This document shows positions 42,448 through 50,983 of a DNA stretch of 64,000 nt, piece after piece (the stretch's first letter is position 1; each line of letters opens with the position of its first letter). The notes below the pieces were generated by a model that made no database searches, was not told the origin of the DNA, and worked only from the letters and a program-made list of their open reading frames with translations. The translations under genes and the position numbers were made by a program. This DNA comes from Jiangella mangrovi (lineage in GTDB: Bacteria > Actinomycetota > Actinomycetes > Jiangellales > Jiangellaceae): positions 186,001 through 250,000 of the forward strand of contig NZ_JACHMM010000001.1 in NCBI RefSeq assembly GCF_014204975.1, given 5' to 3'.

Positions 42448-42503
42448 CCATGATCATCAAAGAAACGGGCTGCCAGGGCGACCCTTTTCTTTGATGATCA
42501 TGG
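42448..42503. terminator. Bidirectional TGATCAT-type hairpin
   Basis: Arms 42448-42469 and 42482-42503 pair over 22 bases with one mismatch; loop 12. It ends with TGATCA near the tips and overlaps the stop of the convergent LLM gene. Confidence 0.75.
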
Positions 42504-43346
42504 CGTGGCGGCGCGGACGGCGGGGACGACTTCCTCGGCGAAGGTGCGCAGCTGGGACGGCGGGCCGCCGAAGACCAGGACGTCGGCGCGGTGCTCCGTG
42601 ACCAGGGCGCTCAGCTCGTCGACCCACTGCGGGACCGGGCCGTTGAGGTAGCCCTCGGACGAGCCGTCCGTGATCGTGCCGCCGACGTTGAAGACGCGCC
42701 TCACCGCCGAGGGGTCGCGGCCGGCCGACACGGCACCGTCGTCGACGCGGTCGTTCAGTTCCGGCAGCCGAGCCGCCACCTGAGCGGACATCGACGGGAC
42801 CCAGCCGTCGGCCACGCGGCCGGTCAGAGCCAGTGCCCGCGGCTGGTAGGCCCCGATCCAGATGCCGATGTCGTGCGCCGGCAGCGGACCCGAGTGCACG
42901 CCGCGCAGGTGGTAGTGCGCGCCCTCGAACCGCAGGCCCCGGTCGCCGCTCCAGAGCATCCGGATCACCTCGACGGCCTCGCCGAGCGCCGCCAGGGCCT
43001 CGCCGGGCGTCCGCCGCTGCCCGCCGTAGCCCTCGATCGCGTCCCAGAACGCCCCGGCGCCCAGCCCCAGCTCGAACCGTCCGCCCGACAGCACGTCGAG
43101 CGACGCGGCCGTCTTGGCCAGGACTCCGGGCGGGCGCAGCGGCAGGCAGGCGACGTCGGGGAAGACCCGCAACGACGACGTCGCGGCAAGGATCGCCCCG
43201 GACAACGCGACGGTGTCGACGAACCGGCGCTGGTACGGGTGGTCCTGGATGCCGACGTACTCGAGCCCGAGCGACTCGACGGAGCGAGCGACGTCCAGCA
43301 GCGGCTGGGACGCGTCCGGGACCAGGAAGTAGCCGAAACTCACCAC
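42498..43346 (-). CDS. LLM-class (F420-dependent type) flavin oxidoreductase
   Basis: A 282-residue TIM-barrel of the bacterial-luciferase-like superfamily (YVGIQDHPYQRRFVDTVALS, GGRFELGLGAGAFWDAIEGY, GRVADGWVPSMSAQVAARLP), probably using F420 or FMN. It is coupled to the amidase: its GTG codons (43346 or 43343) overlap the amidase stop as GTGA, and GGAGG stands 8 bases before 43346. The pair may process one nitrogen compound. Confidence 0.88.
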   Translation of the reverse strand: MVSFGYFLVPDASQPLLDVARSVESLGLEYVGIQDHPYQRRFVDTVALSGAILAATSSLRVFPDVACLPLRPPGVLAKTAASLDVLSGGRFELGLGAGAFWDAIEGYGGQRRTPGEALAALGEAVEVIRMLWSGDRGLRFEGAHYHLRGVHSGPLPAHDIGIWIGAYQPRALALTGRVADGWVPSMSAQVAARLPELNDRVDDGAVSAGRDPSAVRRVFNVGGTITDGSSEGYLNGPVPQWVDELSALVTEHRADVLVFGGPPSQLRTFAEEVVPAVRAATP

Positions 43347-44776
43347 GTCGACGGCCTCCGGTCGCGCCACGGCCGGGCCGCCTCGAGCTGCGCGGCCAGC
43401 GACAGCAGCGTCTCTTCGGCGCCGTGCATCCCGCCGAGCATGACGCCCACCGGCAGGATCCCGCGGTCGCCGTAGGCCCACTCGAGCGGCAGGCTGATGG
43501 CCGGCCAGCCGGTGAGGTTCCAGACGCTGGTCCACGGCGTGAACGCCATCTGCCGGGCGAAGTCGCCGGCGGGGTCGGCGTCGTCGCGCTGCGAGCCGAC
43601 CGGCGCGGGCAGCTGGGCCAGGGTCGGGCTCAGGATGACGTCGTAGGCCGCCCACGTCGCCGCCGCCTCGCGCGTCGTCGTCTGGATCAGGCCGAGCGCC
43701 GACGCGAACTCGATGCCGCTGACCGACCGGCCCTTCTCGCGCAGCCAGCGCGTCAACGGGAGGAGCAGCGGCTCGTGCTCCGGCGGGATCGGGGCGCTGA
43801 GCGCCAGCACCGACCAGATCGACTCGAAGGAGTCCCAGCGCTCCGCCTCGAACGGGACGGCGGCCGGCTCGACCCGGTGCCCGAGGTCCTCGAGCAGCCG
43901 CGCCGTCCGCACCGCGGCACCCAGGCACGCGTCGTCGACGGGGGCGCCGGCGGAGATGACCGGGGTGGTCAGCAGGCCGATGCGCAGCGGGCCGGGCTCG
44001 CGCTCGCACGCGTCGAGGAACGTGGTGCGCGGCGGCGCCAGCACGTGCAGGTCACCGGGCCAGTGGTGCGACAGCACGTCGAGCAGTGCCGCGGTGTCGC
44101 GGACGTCGCGGGTGAGGACGCCGTTCGTCGCCAGCCCGGCGCCCTCGGGACGGTACGGGCCGGGGCTGACGCGGCCGCGGGTGGGCTTGAGCCCGACCAG
44201 TCCGCAGGCGCTGGCCGGGATGCGGATCGAGCCGCCGCCGTCGCTGCCGTGCGCGACGGGCGCGATGCCGGCCGCGACCGCCGCCGCGGACCCGCCGCTG
44301 GAGCCGCCCGCCGAGCGCGAGAGGTCCCAGGGTGTGCGGGCCGGCGGCGCGATGTCGGGCTCGGTGTACGGCGGCAGGCCGAACTCCGGCGTGTTCGTCT
44401 TGCCGACCATGAGCGTCCCGGCCTGGCGCAGCAGCGTGACGACGCCGTCGTCGGCGGGCGCGACGAAGTCGCCGAGGGCCGCGCTGCCGGAGCGGAACGG
44501 CACGCCGGCCACCATGGCGAGGTCCTTGACCGGGCACGGCACGCCCAGGAACGGCGGCAGCTCGTCGCCGGAGCGGGCCCGGCCGAGCAACAACTCCGCC
44601 TCGGCGGCCTGCTCGCGGGCGAGGTCCGGGGTCAGGGTGACGAAGGCGCCGATGGACGGGTCGAGGCGTTCGGCCCGCTCGAGCGTGTGCTCGACGACCT
44701 CCGACGGCGACGCCTCGCCCTTGCGGACGGCCGCGGCCAGCTCCAGCCCGGTCAGCTCGTGGATCTGAGACACCAT
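43340..44776 (-). CDS. Amidase-signature family amidase
   Basis: A 478-residue enzyme that hydrolyses carboxamides. Its Ser-cisSer-Lys triad is visible as K84 (CPVKDLAMV), S159 (GGSSGGSAAAVAAG) and S183 (GSDGGGSIRIPAS). The substrate is unknown. The upstream non-coding segment forms a large stem-loop that may affect its transcript. ATG is used; in-frame extension to 44974 reads as Arg-rich non-protein sequence. Confidence 0.93.
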   Translation of the reverse strand: MVSQIHELTGLELAAAVRKGEASPSEVVEHTLERAERLDPSIGAFVTLTPDLAREQAAEAELLLGRARSGDELPPFLGVPCPVKDLAMVAGVPFRSGSAALGDFVAPADDGVVTLLRQAGTLMVGKTNTPEFGLPPYTEPDIAPPARTPWDLSRSAGGSSGGSAAAVAAGIAPVAHGSDGGGSIRIPASACGLVGLKPTRGRVSPGPYRPEGAGLATNGVLTRDVRDTAALLDVLSHHWPGDLHVLAPPRTTFLDACEREPGPLRIGLLTTPVISAGAPVDDACLGAAVRTARLLEDLGHRVEPAAVPFEAERWDSFESIWSVLALSAPIPPEHEPLLLPLTRWLREKGRSVSGIEFASALGLIQTTTREAAATWAAYDVILSPTLAQLPAPVGSQRDDADPAGDFARQMAFTPWTSVWNLTGWPAISLPLEWAYGDRGILPVGVMLGGMHGAEETLLSLAAQLEAARPWRDRRPSTW

Positions 44777-45034
44777 TCGATCCTTACGTGGGGGCCGCGC
44801 ACGGTCGGCCCGCGGTCTCCCGCGCACGATCGGCCGACGGCTCGTGGGAGCCTGCGGCCCCCAGTCGCCGCCGGCGTGCGCGGCCCCCCACAGGTCGACC
44901 CTATGGCGCCCGGCCGTCCACCGCTCACGATCTTGACTGACACTGTCACAGCCAGCGGTTATGGTGACTTTCACAGGTGCGCGGCCATCCCCGGGCCGCG
45001 GCAGTCACCCAGGACGAGTTCATCGGAGGCGGCG
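44777..45034. other. Divergent intergenic region with long-range inverted repeat
   Basis: TGGGGGCCGCGCAC (44789-44802) is matched in inverse, with a one-base bulge, at 44876-44890. The 73-base interval is itself structured. Nearer the M48 gene, TTGACT and the palindrome TGACACTGTCA (about 44937-44947) look like promoter and operator. Confidence 0.5.
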
Positions 45035-46129
45035 ATGAGCGACGACGGCCGTACGTCCGGCGTGCGCCCCACCGGGCCCCCGGGCGGCTTCGACGACCCC
45101 GAACCACCCCCGGCCACCGGGCTGCGCGGGCGCTGGTCGGCCCAGGCCACCACGCCGCGCCCGCTGAAGCACCGGCGCACGGCCGACCTCTCCACGCTGG
45201 CCTCGCTGGTGCTGGGGCTGCCGTGGTTCCTCTTCAGCCTGACGGTGGTGGGCCTGGGCGGGCTGGGCATCGGCGCGCTGGTCGGCAACACCACCGTCGT
45301 GCCGATCCTCGTCATGGTGCTGTGGCTGCTCAGCGGCGTGCTCATCTTCTACCGGCCGGTCGAGGTCGGCGTGGCCCGGTTCATGCTGCGCGCCCGCCGG
45401 CCGACGCCCAGCGAGCGCGATCGCATCGAGCACGCCTGGCACGAGGTCAACCGCGCCGCGGGCCGCGACGGCGGCAAGTACCAGTTGTTCATCGAGGACA
45501 GCGACGCCCTCAACGCCTACGCCGCGTCCGGGCACATCGTCACCGTCACCCGCAAGACGCTCGAGGCCATGCCGCACCACCACCTGGCCGCGGTGCTGGC
45601 GCACGAGCTGGGCCACCACCTCGGCGGGCACGCGTGGAGCAACCTGCTGACCTACTGGTACTCCGTGCCGGCCAGGCTGCTCACCCGCGTGCTGCGGCTG
45701 GTGCTGCGCATCGTGGTCGTGCTGTTCTCGACCATCTTCGCCGTGGTGGCGCGCATGCCGGCGCTGGCCTCGTTCATCGCCAAGGTCATCACCTGGTCGC
45801 TCATCCTGTTCGTGGTGTTCTTCGTGTCGGTGCTCATGGCGACGGCGGTGCAGTCCGGCCAGACGTGGGCCCCGCCGACGGTGGCGCTGGTGCTGCTGAC
45901 GCCGGTGATCCTGCCGTGGCTGGCCCGGCGCAGCGAGTACCGCGCCGACCGCGTCGCCGCCAACCTCGGCTACGGCCACGCGCTCATCGAGGTGTTCGAG
46001 GACTGGCTGCGCCAGGGCATGGACGACGACCGCCGCAACTTCGTGCTGCGGGCACGGCTGTTCAGCACCCACCCGGCGCTGGCGGCACGCATCAAGAAGC
46101 TCGACGCCTATCTGCGGAAGAACGCGTAG
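45035..46129 (+). CDS. M48-family membrane zinc protease (HtpX-like)
   Basis: A 364-residue protein. Membrane helices flank the catalytic HELGHH at residues 190-195; two hydrophobic pairs (about 65-110 and 220-295) are followed by RRSEYRADRVAANLGYG, carrying the third zinc ligand Glu. It probably removes damaged or regulatory membrane proteins. ATG follows GGAGG. The next gene is 8 bases away, a likely operon. Confidence 0.9.
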   Translation: MSDDGRTSGVRPTGPPGGFDDPEPPPATGLRGRWSAQATTPRPLKHRRTADLSTLASLVLGLPWFLFSLTVVGLGGLGIGALVGNTTVVPILVMVLWLLSGVLIFYRPVEVGVARFMLRARRPTPSERDRIEHAWHEVNRAAGRDGGKYQLFIEDSDALNAYAASGHIVTVTRKTLEAMPHHHLAAVLAHELGHHLGGHAWSNLLTYWYSVPARLLTRVLRLVLRIVVVLFSTIFAVVARMPALASFIAKVITWSLILFVVFFVSVLMATAVQSGQTWAPPTVALVLLTPVILPWLARRSEYRADRVAANLGYGHALIEVFEDWLRQGMDDDRRNFVLRARLFSTHPALAARIKKLDAYLRKNA

Positions 46130-46137
46130 GAGCCCCC

Positions 46138-47739
46138 ATGCCGATCCGACGACGCCGCCGCGGCGACACCCCCTGGGACGTGCTGCGCGACGCCCATCCC
46201 GACGCCGCCGTCGCCATGGACCGGCTGGTCCAGGACGGCCGGCTCTCCGACGTCGACGCCGCGCGCATCAGCTGGGCGCTCGACACCCGGGCCGAGGACC
46301 CGTATGCGCTCGCCCAGCTCGCTGACGAGATCGTGCGCTACGGCCCGGCCGCCCTCTCGCACCCGTCCGCGCTGCACGACCTCCCGGTGCCGCGCATCGC
46401 CAAGCACAACCTCGCGGCCGGCCAGGTCCGGCTCGGCCGCACCGTCCAGGACCCGCACGCCGACACCGTCATGACCCAGGACTTCGGCATCGACCACGAC
46501 GTGCTGCGGACGTCCCTGCTGGTCATCGGGCCGCCGGGGTCGGGCAAGACGCGCGGCTTCGCGCTGCCCATCGTCGAGCACCTGTCGCTGTCGGCGCTGG
46601 CCGGGCAGGCCAGCGTCGTCGTGGTCGACCCCAAGGGCGACGACTTCGCGCACGAGGGCTGGTTCGACGTCACCATCGACCCGCTCGAACCGACCACCGG
46701 GTTCGACCTCTACGGCGGCACCCAGCACCCCGACACCGCGGCCGACCGCCTCGCCAGCGCCATGCTGCCCCCGTACGTCACCGACGACATGGCCTACTTC
46801 ATGGACGGCTCGCGCAACGCGCTCTACGCGTGCCTGGCGCCGTTCCACCTGGCGTTCGGTCGCTGGCCCAAGATCCGCGAGATGCTGGCGCTGCTGCGCT
46901 CCGAGCAGGGCATGACCGACCAGGTCAAGGCCAGCCTGCGCGGGGCCGAGGGCAAAGAGGCCAAGGCGCTGCTCGACAGCCGCCGCGACCAGGCCACCCG
47001 CAACGCCGACCCCGCCGCGTCGCTGGTCGAGCGGTTCCAGCTGCTGGCGCGGCCGCGGCTCATGGAGCTGTTCGACCGCGACAACACCTTCCGCATGCAC
47101 GACATCAACAAGCCGACGCGCGTGCGGGTGTCGCTGCCCGAGGCCGAGTTCCCCGACGCCACCCGCATCCTCGCCCGCCTGGTCGTGTCGCAGTTCGTGC
47201 AGGTCACGTCCGCGCCCGACACCAACCGCAACATCTTCAAGGCGCTCGCCATCGACGAGGCCGGCCGCTTCGTCGACGACTACGTCGCCCGGGGCGTGCA
47301 GAAGCTGCGCTCCAACAACGCCGGGCTCATCCTGCTGGCCCAGACCATCAGCGACTTCCCCGTCCAGGTACGCGCGACGGTGTTCGGCTCGGTCGGGTGC
47401 AAGGCGGTGTTCGGCGGCATCGACCCCGTCGACGCCAAGGTGTTCTCCGACTGGTTCGGCGACCACTGGGTGGCCGAGATCAGCTACAGCCAGGGCGAGG
47501 CGTCCGGTCTGGCCCGCACCAGCGGCAGCTCCCGCGACAGCCGCGGCGGCTGGAACCGCTCCGACGGCGAGACGCGCAACTGGGGCGTCACCAAGGGCAC
47601 CAACCTGCGCCGGGTCGAGCGGCCGCGCTGGACGGTGTCCGACATCGTCACCCGCATCCCCGCCGGCCATTGCGTCGTCGCCCTCTCCCGCTCCGACGGC
47701 ACCCGCACCGGCCCGACGCTGATCAACCTGCGCGCCTGA
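46138..47739 (+). CDS. VirD4/TraG-like ATPase (orphan coupling protein)
   Basis: A 533-residue protein with Walker A GPPGSGKT (131-138) and Walker B-type ALAIDEAGRF near residue 372. RSNNAGLILLAQTISDFPVQ is the TraG/TraD C-terminal motif. No membrane helices precede the motor domain. No relaxase, VirB4 or other mating gene is nearby, so DNA conjugation is unlikely from this locus alone. Linkage to a membrane protease suggests a role in membrane transport or quality control. Confidence 0.87.
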   Translation: MPIRRRRRGDTPWDVLRDAHPDAAVAMDRLVQDGRLSDVDAARISWALDTRAEDPYALAQLADEIVRYGPAALSHPSALHDLPVPRIAKHNLAAGQVRLGRTVQDPHADTVMTQDFGIDHDVLRTSLLVIGPPGSGKTRGFALPIVEHLSLSALAGQASVVVVDPKGDDFAHEGWFDVTIDPLEPTTGFDLYGGTQHPDTAADRLASAMLPPYVTDDMAYFMDGSRNALYACLAPFHLAFGRWPKIREMLALLRSEQGMTDQVKASLRGAEGKEAKALLDSRRDQATRNADPAASLVERFQLLARPRLMELFDRDNTFRMHDINKPTRVRVSLPEAEFPDATRILARLVVSQFVQVTSAPDTNRNIFKALAIDEAGRFVDDYVARGVQKLRSNNAGLILLAQTISDFPVQVRATVFGSVGCKAVFGGIDPVDAKVFSDWFGDHWVAEISYSQGEASGLARTSGSSRDSRGGWNRSDGETRNWGVTKGTNLRRVERPRWTVSDIVTRIPAGHCVVALSRSDGTRTGPTLINLRA

Positions 47740-47778
47740 CCGCATCTCGGGTCGCCTCACCCAGGCGAAGCGGCGCTG

Positions 47779-47808
47779 CCCGCCCCATCAACGCGATGTT
47801 GGGGCGGG
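47779..47808. terminator. Convergent terminator hairpin
   Basis: CCCGCCCCA (47779-47787) pairs with TGGGGCGGG (47800-47808) across a 12-base loop, between the ATPase gene and the 3' end of the SGNH gene. Confidence 0.65.
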
Positions 47809-48852
47809 GGTCAGGCCGCACAGTACGGGGAGGGCGGCCTCGGCGAGGCGGGCGCGGCCGGCGTCAGTGAGGTGCAGGTGGTCACCGGAGTCGTACTCGG
47901 GCCGCAGCCGGTCCGGGCGGGCCGGGTCGCGCAGGGCGGCGTCGAAGTCGGCGACGGCGTCCAGGTCGGCGGCCGTGCGCAGGTGGGCGTTGGCCGCCTG
48001 CCGGATCTCCTCGCGCTCCGGCGTCCACTCCTCGGCGCCGTGGAACGGGGTCATGGTGGCGGCCAGAACGGCGAGGCCGCGGGCCCGGGCTCGGGCGATG
48101 ACCTCGTCGTAGGCCGCGATGAGCTGCCCGGCCGCCGTCACGCCGCGGGAGAGGTCGTTGATGCCCTCGAACAGCATGAGGGTGTGCACGCCCGGCTGGG
48201 TCAGCGCGTCGCGGTCCAGCCGCACCAGCAGCGACGGGCCGAAGCCGTCGACCGTGACGCGGTTGCCGGCCATGCCGGCGTTGAGCAGCGCGAACGGCAG
48301 CCCGCCGGCCGATGACCGCAGCGCCGCCGCCACGCGGTCCGGCCAGCGCAGGTTCCGGTCCGGCACGCCGCCGTCGCTGTCGGTGAGCGAGTCGCCGACC
48401 ACCACGACGGCGCCGTCGGCCTCGGGCCGGTCCAGCGTCAGCCGGTCGAGGAAGAACCAGTGCAGCACCTCGTCGGAGGAGCCGCCGGCCGTGGTGACGG
48501 TCGTCGTCTGCGAGGACCGCAGGTGACCCGTCACGGTCTCCACCACGCCCACGACCCGCAGGCCGACCACCACGTCCGTGCCGCCCGTCACCGCGAACGA
48601 CGGCACCGGGTCGCTCACCGCGAACCCGCCGGCGGCCACGGTCACCGCACCGGCGCCGCCGCCGAACGTCACCTCGCGCGAGCCGGCCGTCACCGCTGAG
48701 AACGTCACCGGCGCCGTCCCGAACACGTTCGACAGCCGCAGCCGCACCCCGTCGCCGCCGATGCTGGGCCGGACGACCATCCGCACCGTCACATCGGCCA
48801 GCCGGACCTCGTCGAGCAACGCCGTCGCGGTCGTCCAGGCGCCGACCGTCAC
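47788..48852 (-). CDS. SGNH/GDSL-family esterase
   Basis: A 354-residue protein. Residues 1-125 form a β-sandwich N-terminal domain; the rest is an SGNH hydrolase with GDSLTDSDGG, NAGMAGNRV, FEGINDLSRG and DHLHLTDAG supplying the catalytic Ser, Gly, Asn and Asp-His. It lacks a visible signal peptide. Probably deacetylates sugars or oligosaccharides. GTG start overlaps the enolase-gene stop as GTGA. It is last in the operon. Confidence 0.92.
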   Translation of the reverse strand: MTVGAWTTATALLDEVRLADVTVRMVVRPSIGGDGVRLRLSNVFGTAPVTFSAVTAGSREVTFGGGAGAVTVAAGGFAVSDPVPSFAVTGGTDVVVGLRVVGVVETVTGHLRSSQTTTVTTAGGSSDEVLHWFFLDRLTLDRPEADGAVVVVGDSLTDSDGGVPDRNLRWPDRVAAALRSSAGGLPFALLNAGMAGNRVTVDGFGPSLLVRLDRDALTQPGVHTLMLFEGINDLSRGVTAAGQLIAAYDEVIARARARGLAVLAATMTPFHGAEEWTPEREEIRQAANAHLRTAADLDAVADFDAALRDPARPDRLRPEYDSGDHLHLTDAGRARLAEAALPVLCGLTPAPTSR

Positions 48853-50027
48853 GAGGCCAGCCGCCGGACGGCGTCCTCGTCGACCGTGATGCCGAGCCCG
48901 GGGCCCGACGGGACGGCGATGGCGGACTCCGACGGCGTGAGCGCATCGGCCGCGACCACGGCCAGCGGGTTGCTGCCGATCCAGTACTCCATGATCGCGA
49001 AGTTCGGCATCGCCGCCGCGCACTGCACGCTCGCCGCCACGTGGATGGGCGAGCCGATGCTGACGTGCGGCGTCGCCTGGGCGCCGAACGCGTCGGCGAG
49101 GGCGGCGATGCGCATGGTCTCGGTGACGCCGCCGGCCCGGCAGACGTCGGGCTGCAGGACGTGCAGGGCGTCGGCCCGCAGGAACGCCAGCGCCCGGTGC
49201 CGGGTCGCGAGGCTGTCCAGGGCCAGCGGCACGTCCAGCGCCGCCGCCAGCCGGGCGTAGCCCTGGATGTCCTCCGGCGGCAGCGGCATCTCGAAGAACC
49301 CGGCGCCCAGCTCCTGCAGGGCCCGCCCCACGCGCAGCGCCTGCGGCAGCTCGTACTGGCCCGCGGCGTCGGCGAACACCGAGGCCGACGGCCCGAACAC
49401 CGACCGCACGGTGCTCACGGAGGCGATGTCGTCCTCGGGCGACACCCCGATGGCGACCTTCACCGCGCGGAACCCGCGCGAGCGCAGCCGCTCGGCCTCG
49501 GCCCGCACGACCTCCTGGCCGGCGTCGTCGGCCGACCCAGCCGGCACGCCCGACGCGTACACCGGGACGGCGTCGCGGAACCGGCCGCCGAGCAGGGCCC
49601 AGAGCGGTCGCTCGACCGTGCGCGCCCAGGCGTCCCAGAGCGCGATGTCGACGCCGGCCAGCGCCTCGAGCCAGAACCCGGAGTCGTGGCCGCGCACCCG
49701 CATGCCGGCGTACATCCGCTCCCAGGTGGCGGTGAGCTCGACCAGGCCGCTCCCCAGCACCAGCGGCGCGAGCAGGTCGTCGATGATCGCGGCGGTCGCC
49801 CGCCCGCCCACCGGCGCCTTCGCCTCGCCCCAGCCGGTGACGCCGTCGGACGTCGTCACCTTCACCAGCACGGTGTCGATGGTGTCGCTGTAGACGTAGC
49901 GGCGCCGGGCCGCCGGCGGGTACTCGACCAGCGGGCGGCCGTGGTCGGCGCTCCAGGTGCGGGCGCCCCAGTAGACCTCCTCGGGCGCCGCGTTCAGGAC
50001 GAACGTCTCGACCGTCTGGACCTTCAT
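48849..50027 (-). CDS. Enolase-superfamily sugar-acid dehydratase (mandelate racemase type)
   Basis: A 392-residue barrel with metal ligands around D220 (FADAAGQ), E246 (FFEMPLP) and D271 (PLALDSL), catalytic K190 (RAVKVAIG) and H321 (TPHVSIGSP). The usual second Lys of the KxK motif is Ala, so only one base is formed on that face. Likely dehydrates an aldonic or uronic acid released upstream, such as L-rhamnonate. Substrate not fixed. Confidence 0.88.
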   Translation of the reverse strand: MKVQTVETFVLNAAPEEVYWGARTWSADHGRPLVEYPPAARRRYVYSDTIDTVLVKVTTSDGVTGWGEAKAPVGGRATAAIIDDLLAPLVLGSGLVELTATWERMYAGMRVRGHDSGFWLEALAGVDIALWDAWARTVERPLWALLGGRFRDAVPVYASGVPAGSADDAGQEVVRAEAERLRSRGFRAVKVAIGVSPEDDIASVSTVRSVFGPSASVFADAAGQYELPQALRVGRALQELGAGFFEMPLPPEDIQGYARLAAALDVPLALDSLATRHRALAFLRADALHVLQPDVCRAGGVTETMRIAALADAFGAQATPHVSIGSPIHVAASVQCAAAMPNFAIMEYWIGSNPLAVVAADALTPSESAIAVPSGPGLGITVDEDAVRRLAS

Positions 50028-50983
50028 CGGTGCTGCTCCTCCTCGATGCGGTCCAGCACGGCGTGCAGAACCGGCGCCTGGCCCCACGGGAACACCCCGG
50101 TGGCCCGGCGCACGTAGTTCTGGTGGTCGCCCACCGGCGTGGCCTCGGACACGACCAGCGCGCCGTCGTCGAGCGCCCCCACGGTAGCGGCGAAGGCCCG
50201 GTCGGCCACGGCCGTGTACGAGGCGTCGGCCAGCCCGTGACGCACCGCCCGCCGCAGCCCCCAGGCCACGTACGCGGCGACGCTGTGCTCGACCGGCGAG
50301 CCGGGGTCGTCGACGACGGTGTGCCAGCGGCCGCCGTCCTCGTGGGACGCCAGTGCCGTGACCAGCCGGTCCAGCCGGGCCGCCAGTTCGGCATCCGGAA
50401 CGGCGTGCAGCGTGTCGACCAGCCCGAACAGCGCCCACGCCTGCCCGCGGCCCCAGGCGACGCCGTTGCCGCGCCGGGCCGCGACGTCGTACCCATGGTG
50501 GAACAGGCCGTCGTCGCGCTGCAGCACCGCCGCGTACGCCCGCGCGTACGCGACCGCCTCGGCCGGCCGGCCCAGCGCCGCCAGCCCCGGCCCGTCGGTG
50601 TGCATGCAGTCGACCCAGAGCGTCGTCGACCACGGCTCGAGGTCGGGCCGGTGCACCCGTGGGCCGCCCGGCCAGGCCTCGGGCGCGCCCAACACCGCGG
50701 ACACCCACCGCGAGCAGGCGGCGTCGACGGCGGCCGACGGGCGGGCATCGCGCAGTGCCAGCAGCGCCTCCACCGGGATCAGGTGGTCGGCCGGGTCCGG
50801 CGCCGCGCTCAGCGCCGGCTCGACCAGCTCCGCCACCCGGTCGGCGTGGGCCGGCTCGCCGAGCACCGCCGACGCCCGGACCAGCCCGGACAGCGTCCCG
50901 CCGATGCCGTAGCCCCAGATGGTGACCGGGCAGACGGCGGTCCGGTCCGCGACGGCCCGGGCGGTCTCGATCAGGTCGCTCAC
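50024..50983 (-). CDS. GH105/GH88-like unsaturated uronyl hydrolase
   Basis: A 319-residue α/α toroid without signal peptide, hence cytoplasmic. NGVAWGRGQAWALFGLVDTL and TTLWVDCMHTDGPGLAALGR match the conserved parts of unsaturated rhamnogalacturonyl/glucuronyl hydrolases. They remove the Δ4,5-uronate left by polysaccharide lyases. The GTG start and TGA stops overlap both neighbours. It shows that lyase products are expected in this pathway. Confidence 0.88.
   Translation of the reverse strand: MSDLIETARAVADRTAVCPVTIWGYGIGGTLSGLVRASAVLGEPAHADRVAELVEPALSAAPDPADHLIPVEALLALRDARPSAAVDAACSRWVSAVLGAPEAWPGGPRVHRPDLEPWSTTLWVDCMHTDGPGLAALGRPAEAVAYARAYAAVLQRDDGLFHHGYDVAARRGNGVAWGRGQAWALFGLVDTLHAVPDAELAARLDRLVTALASHEDGGRWHTVVDDPGSPVEHSVAAYVAWGLRRAVRHGLADASYTAVADRAFAATVGALDDGALVVSEATPVGDHQNYVRRATGVFPWGQAPVLHAVLDRIEEEQHR

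Noticed and set aside
46138..47739. Second conjugative element suggested by the VirD4-like gene
   Set aside because: No relaxase, integrase, att repeat or VirB genes nearby, and base composition equals the chromosome.
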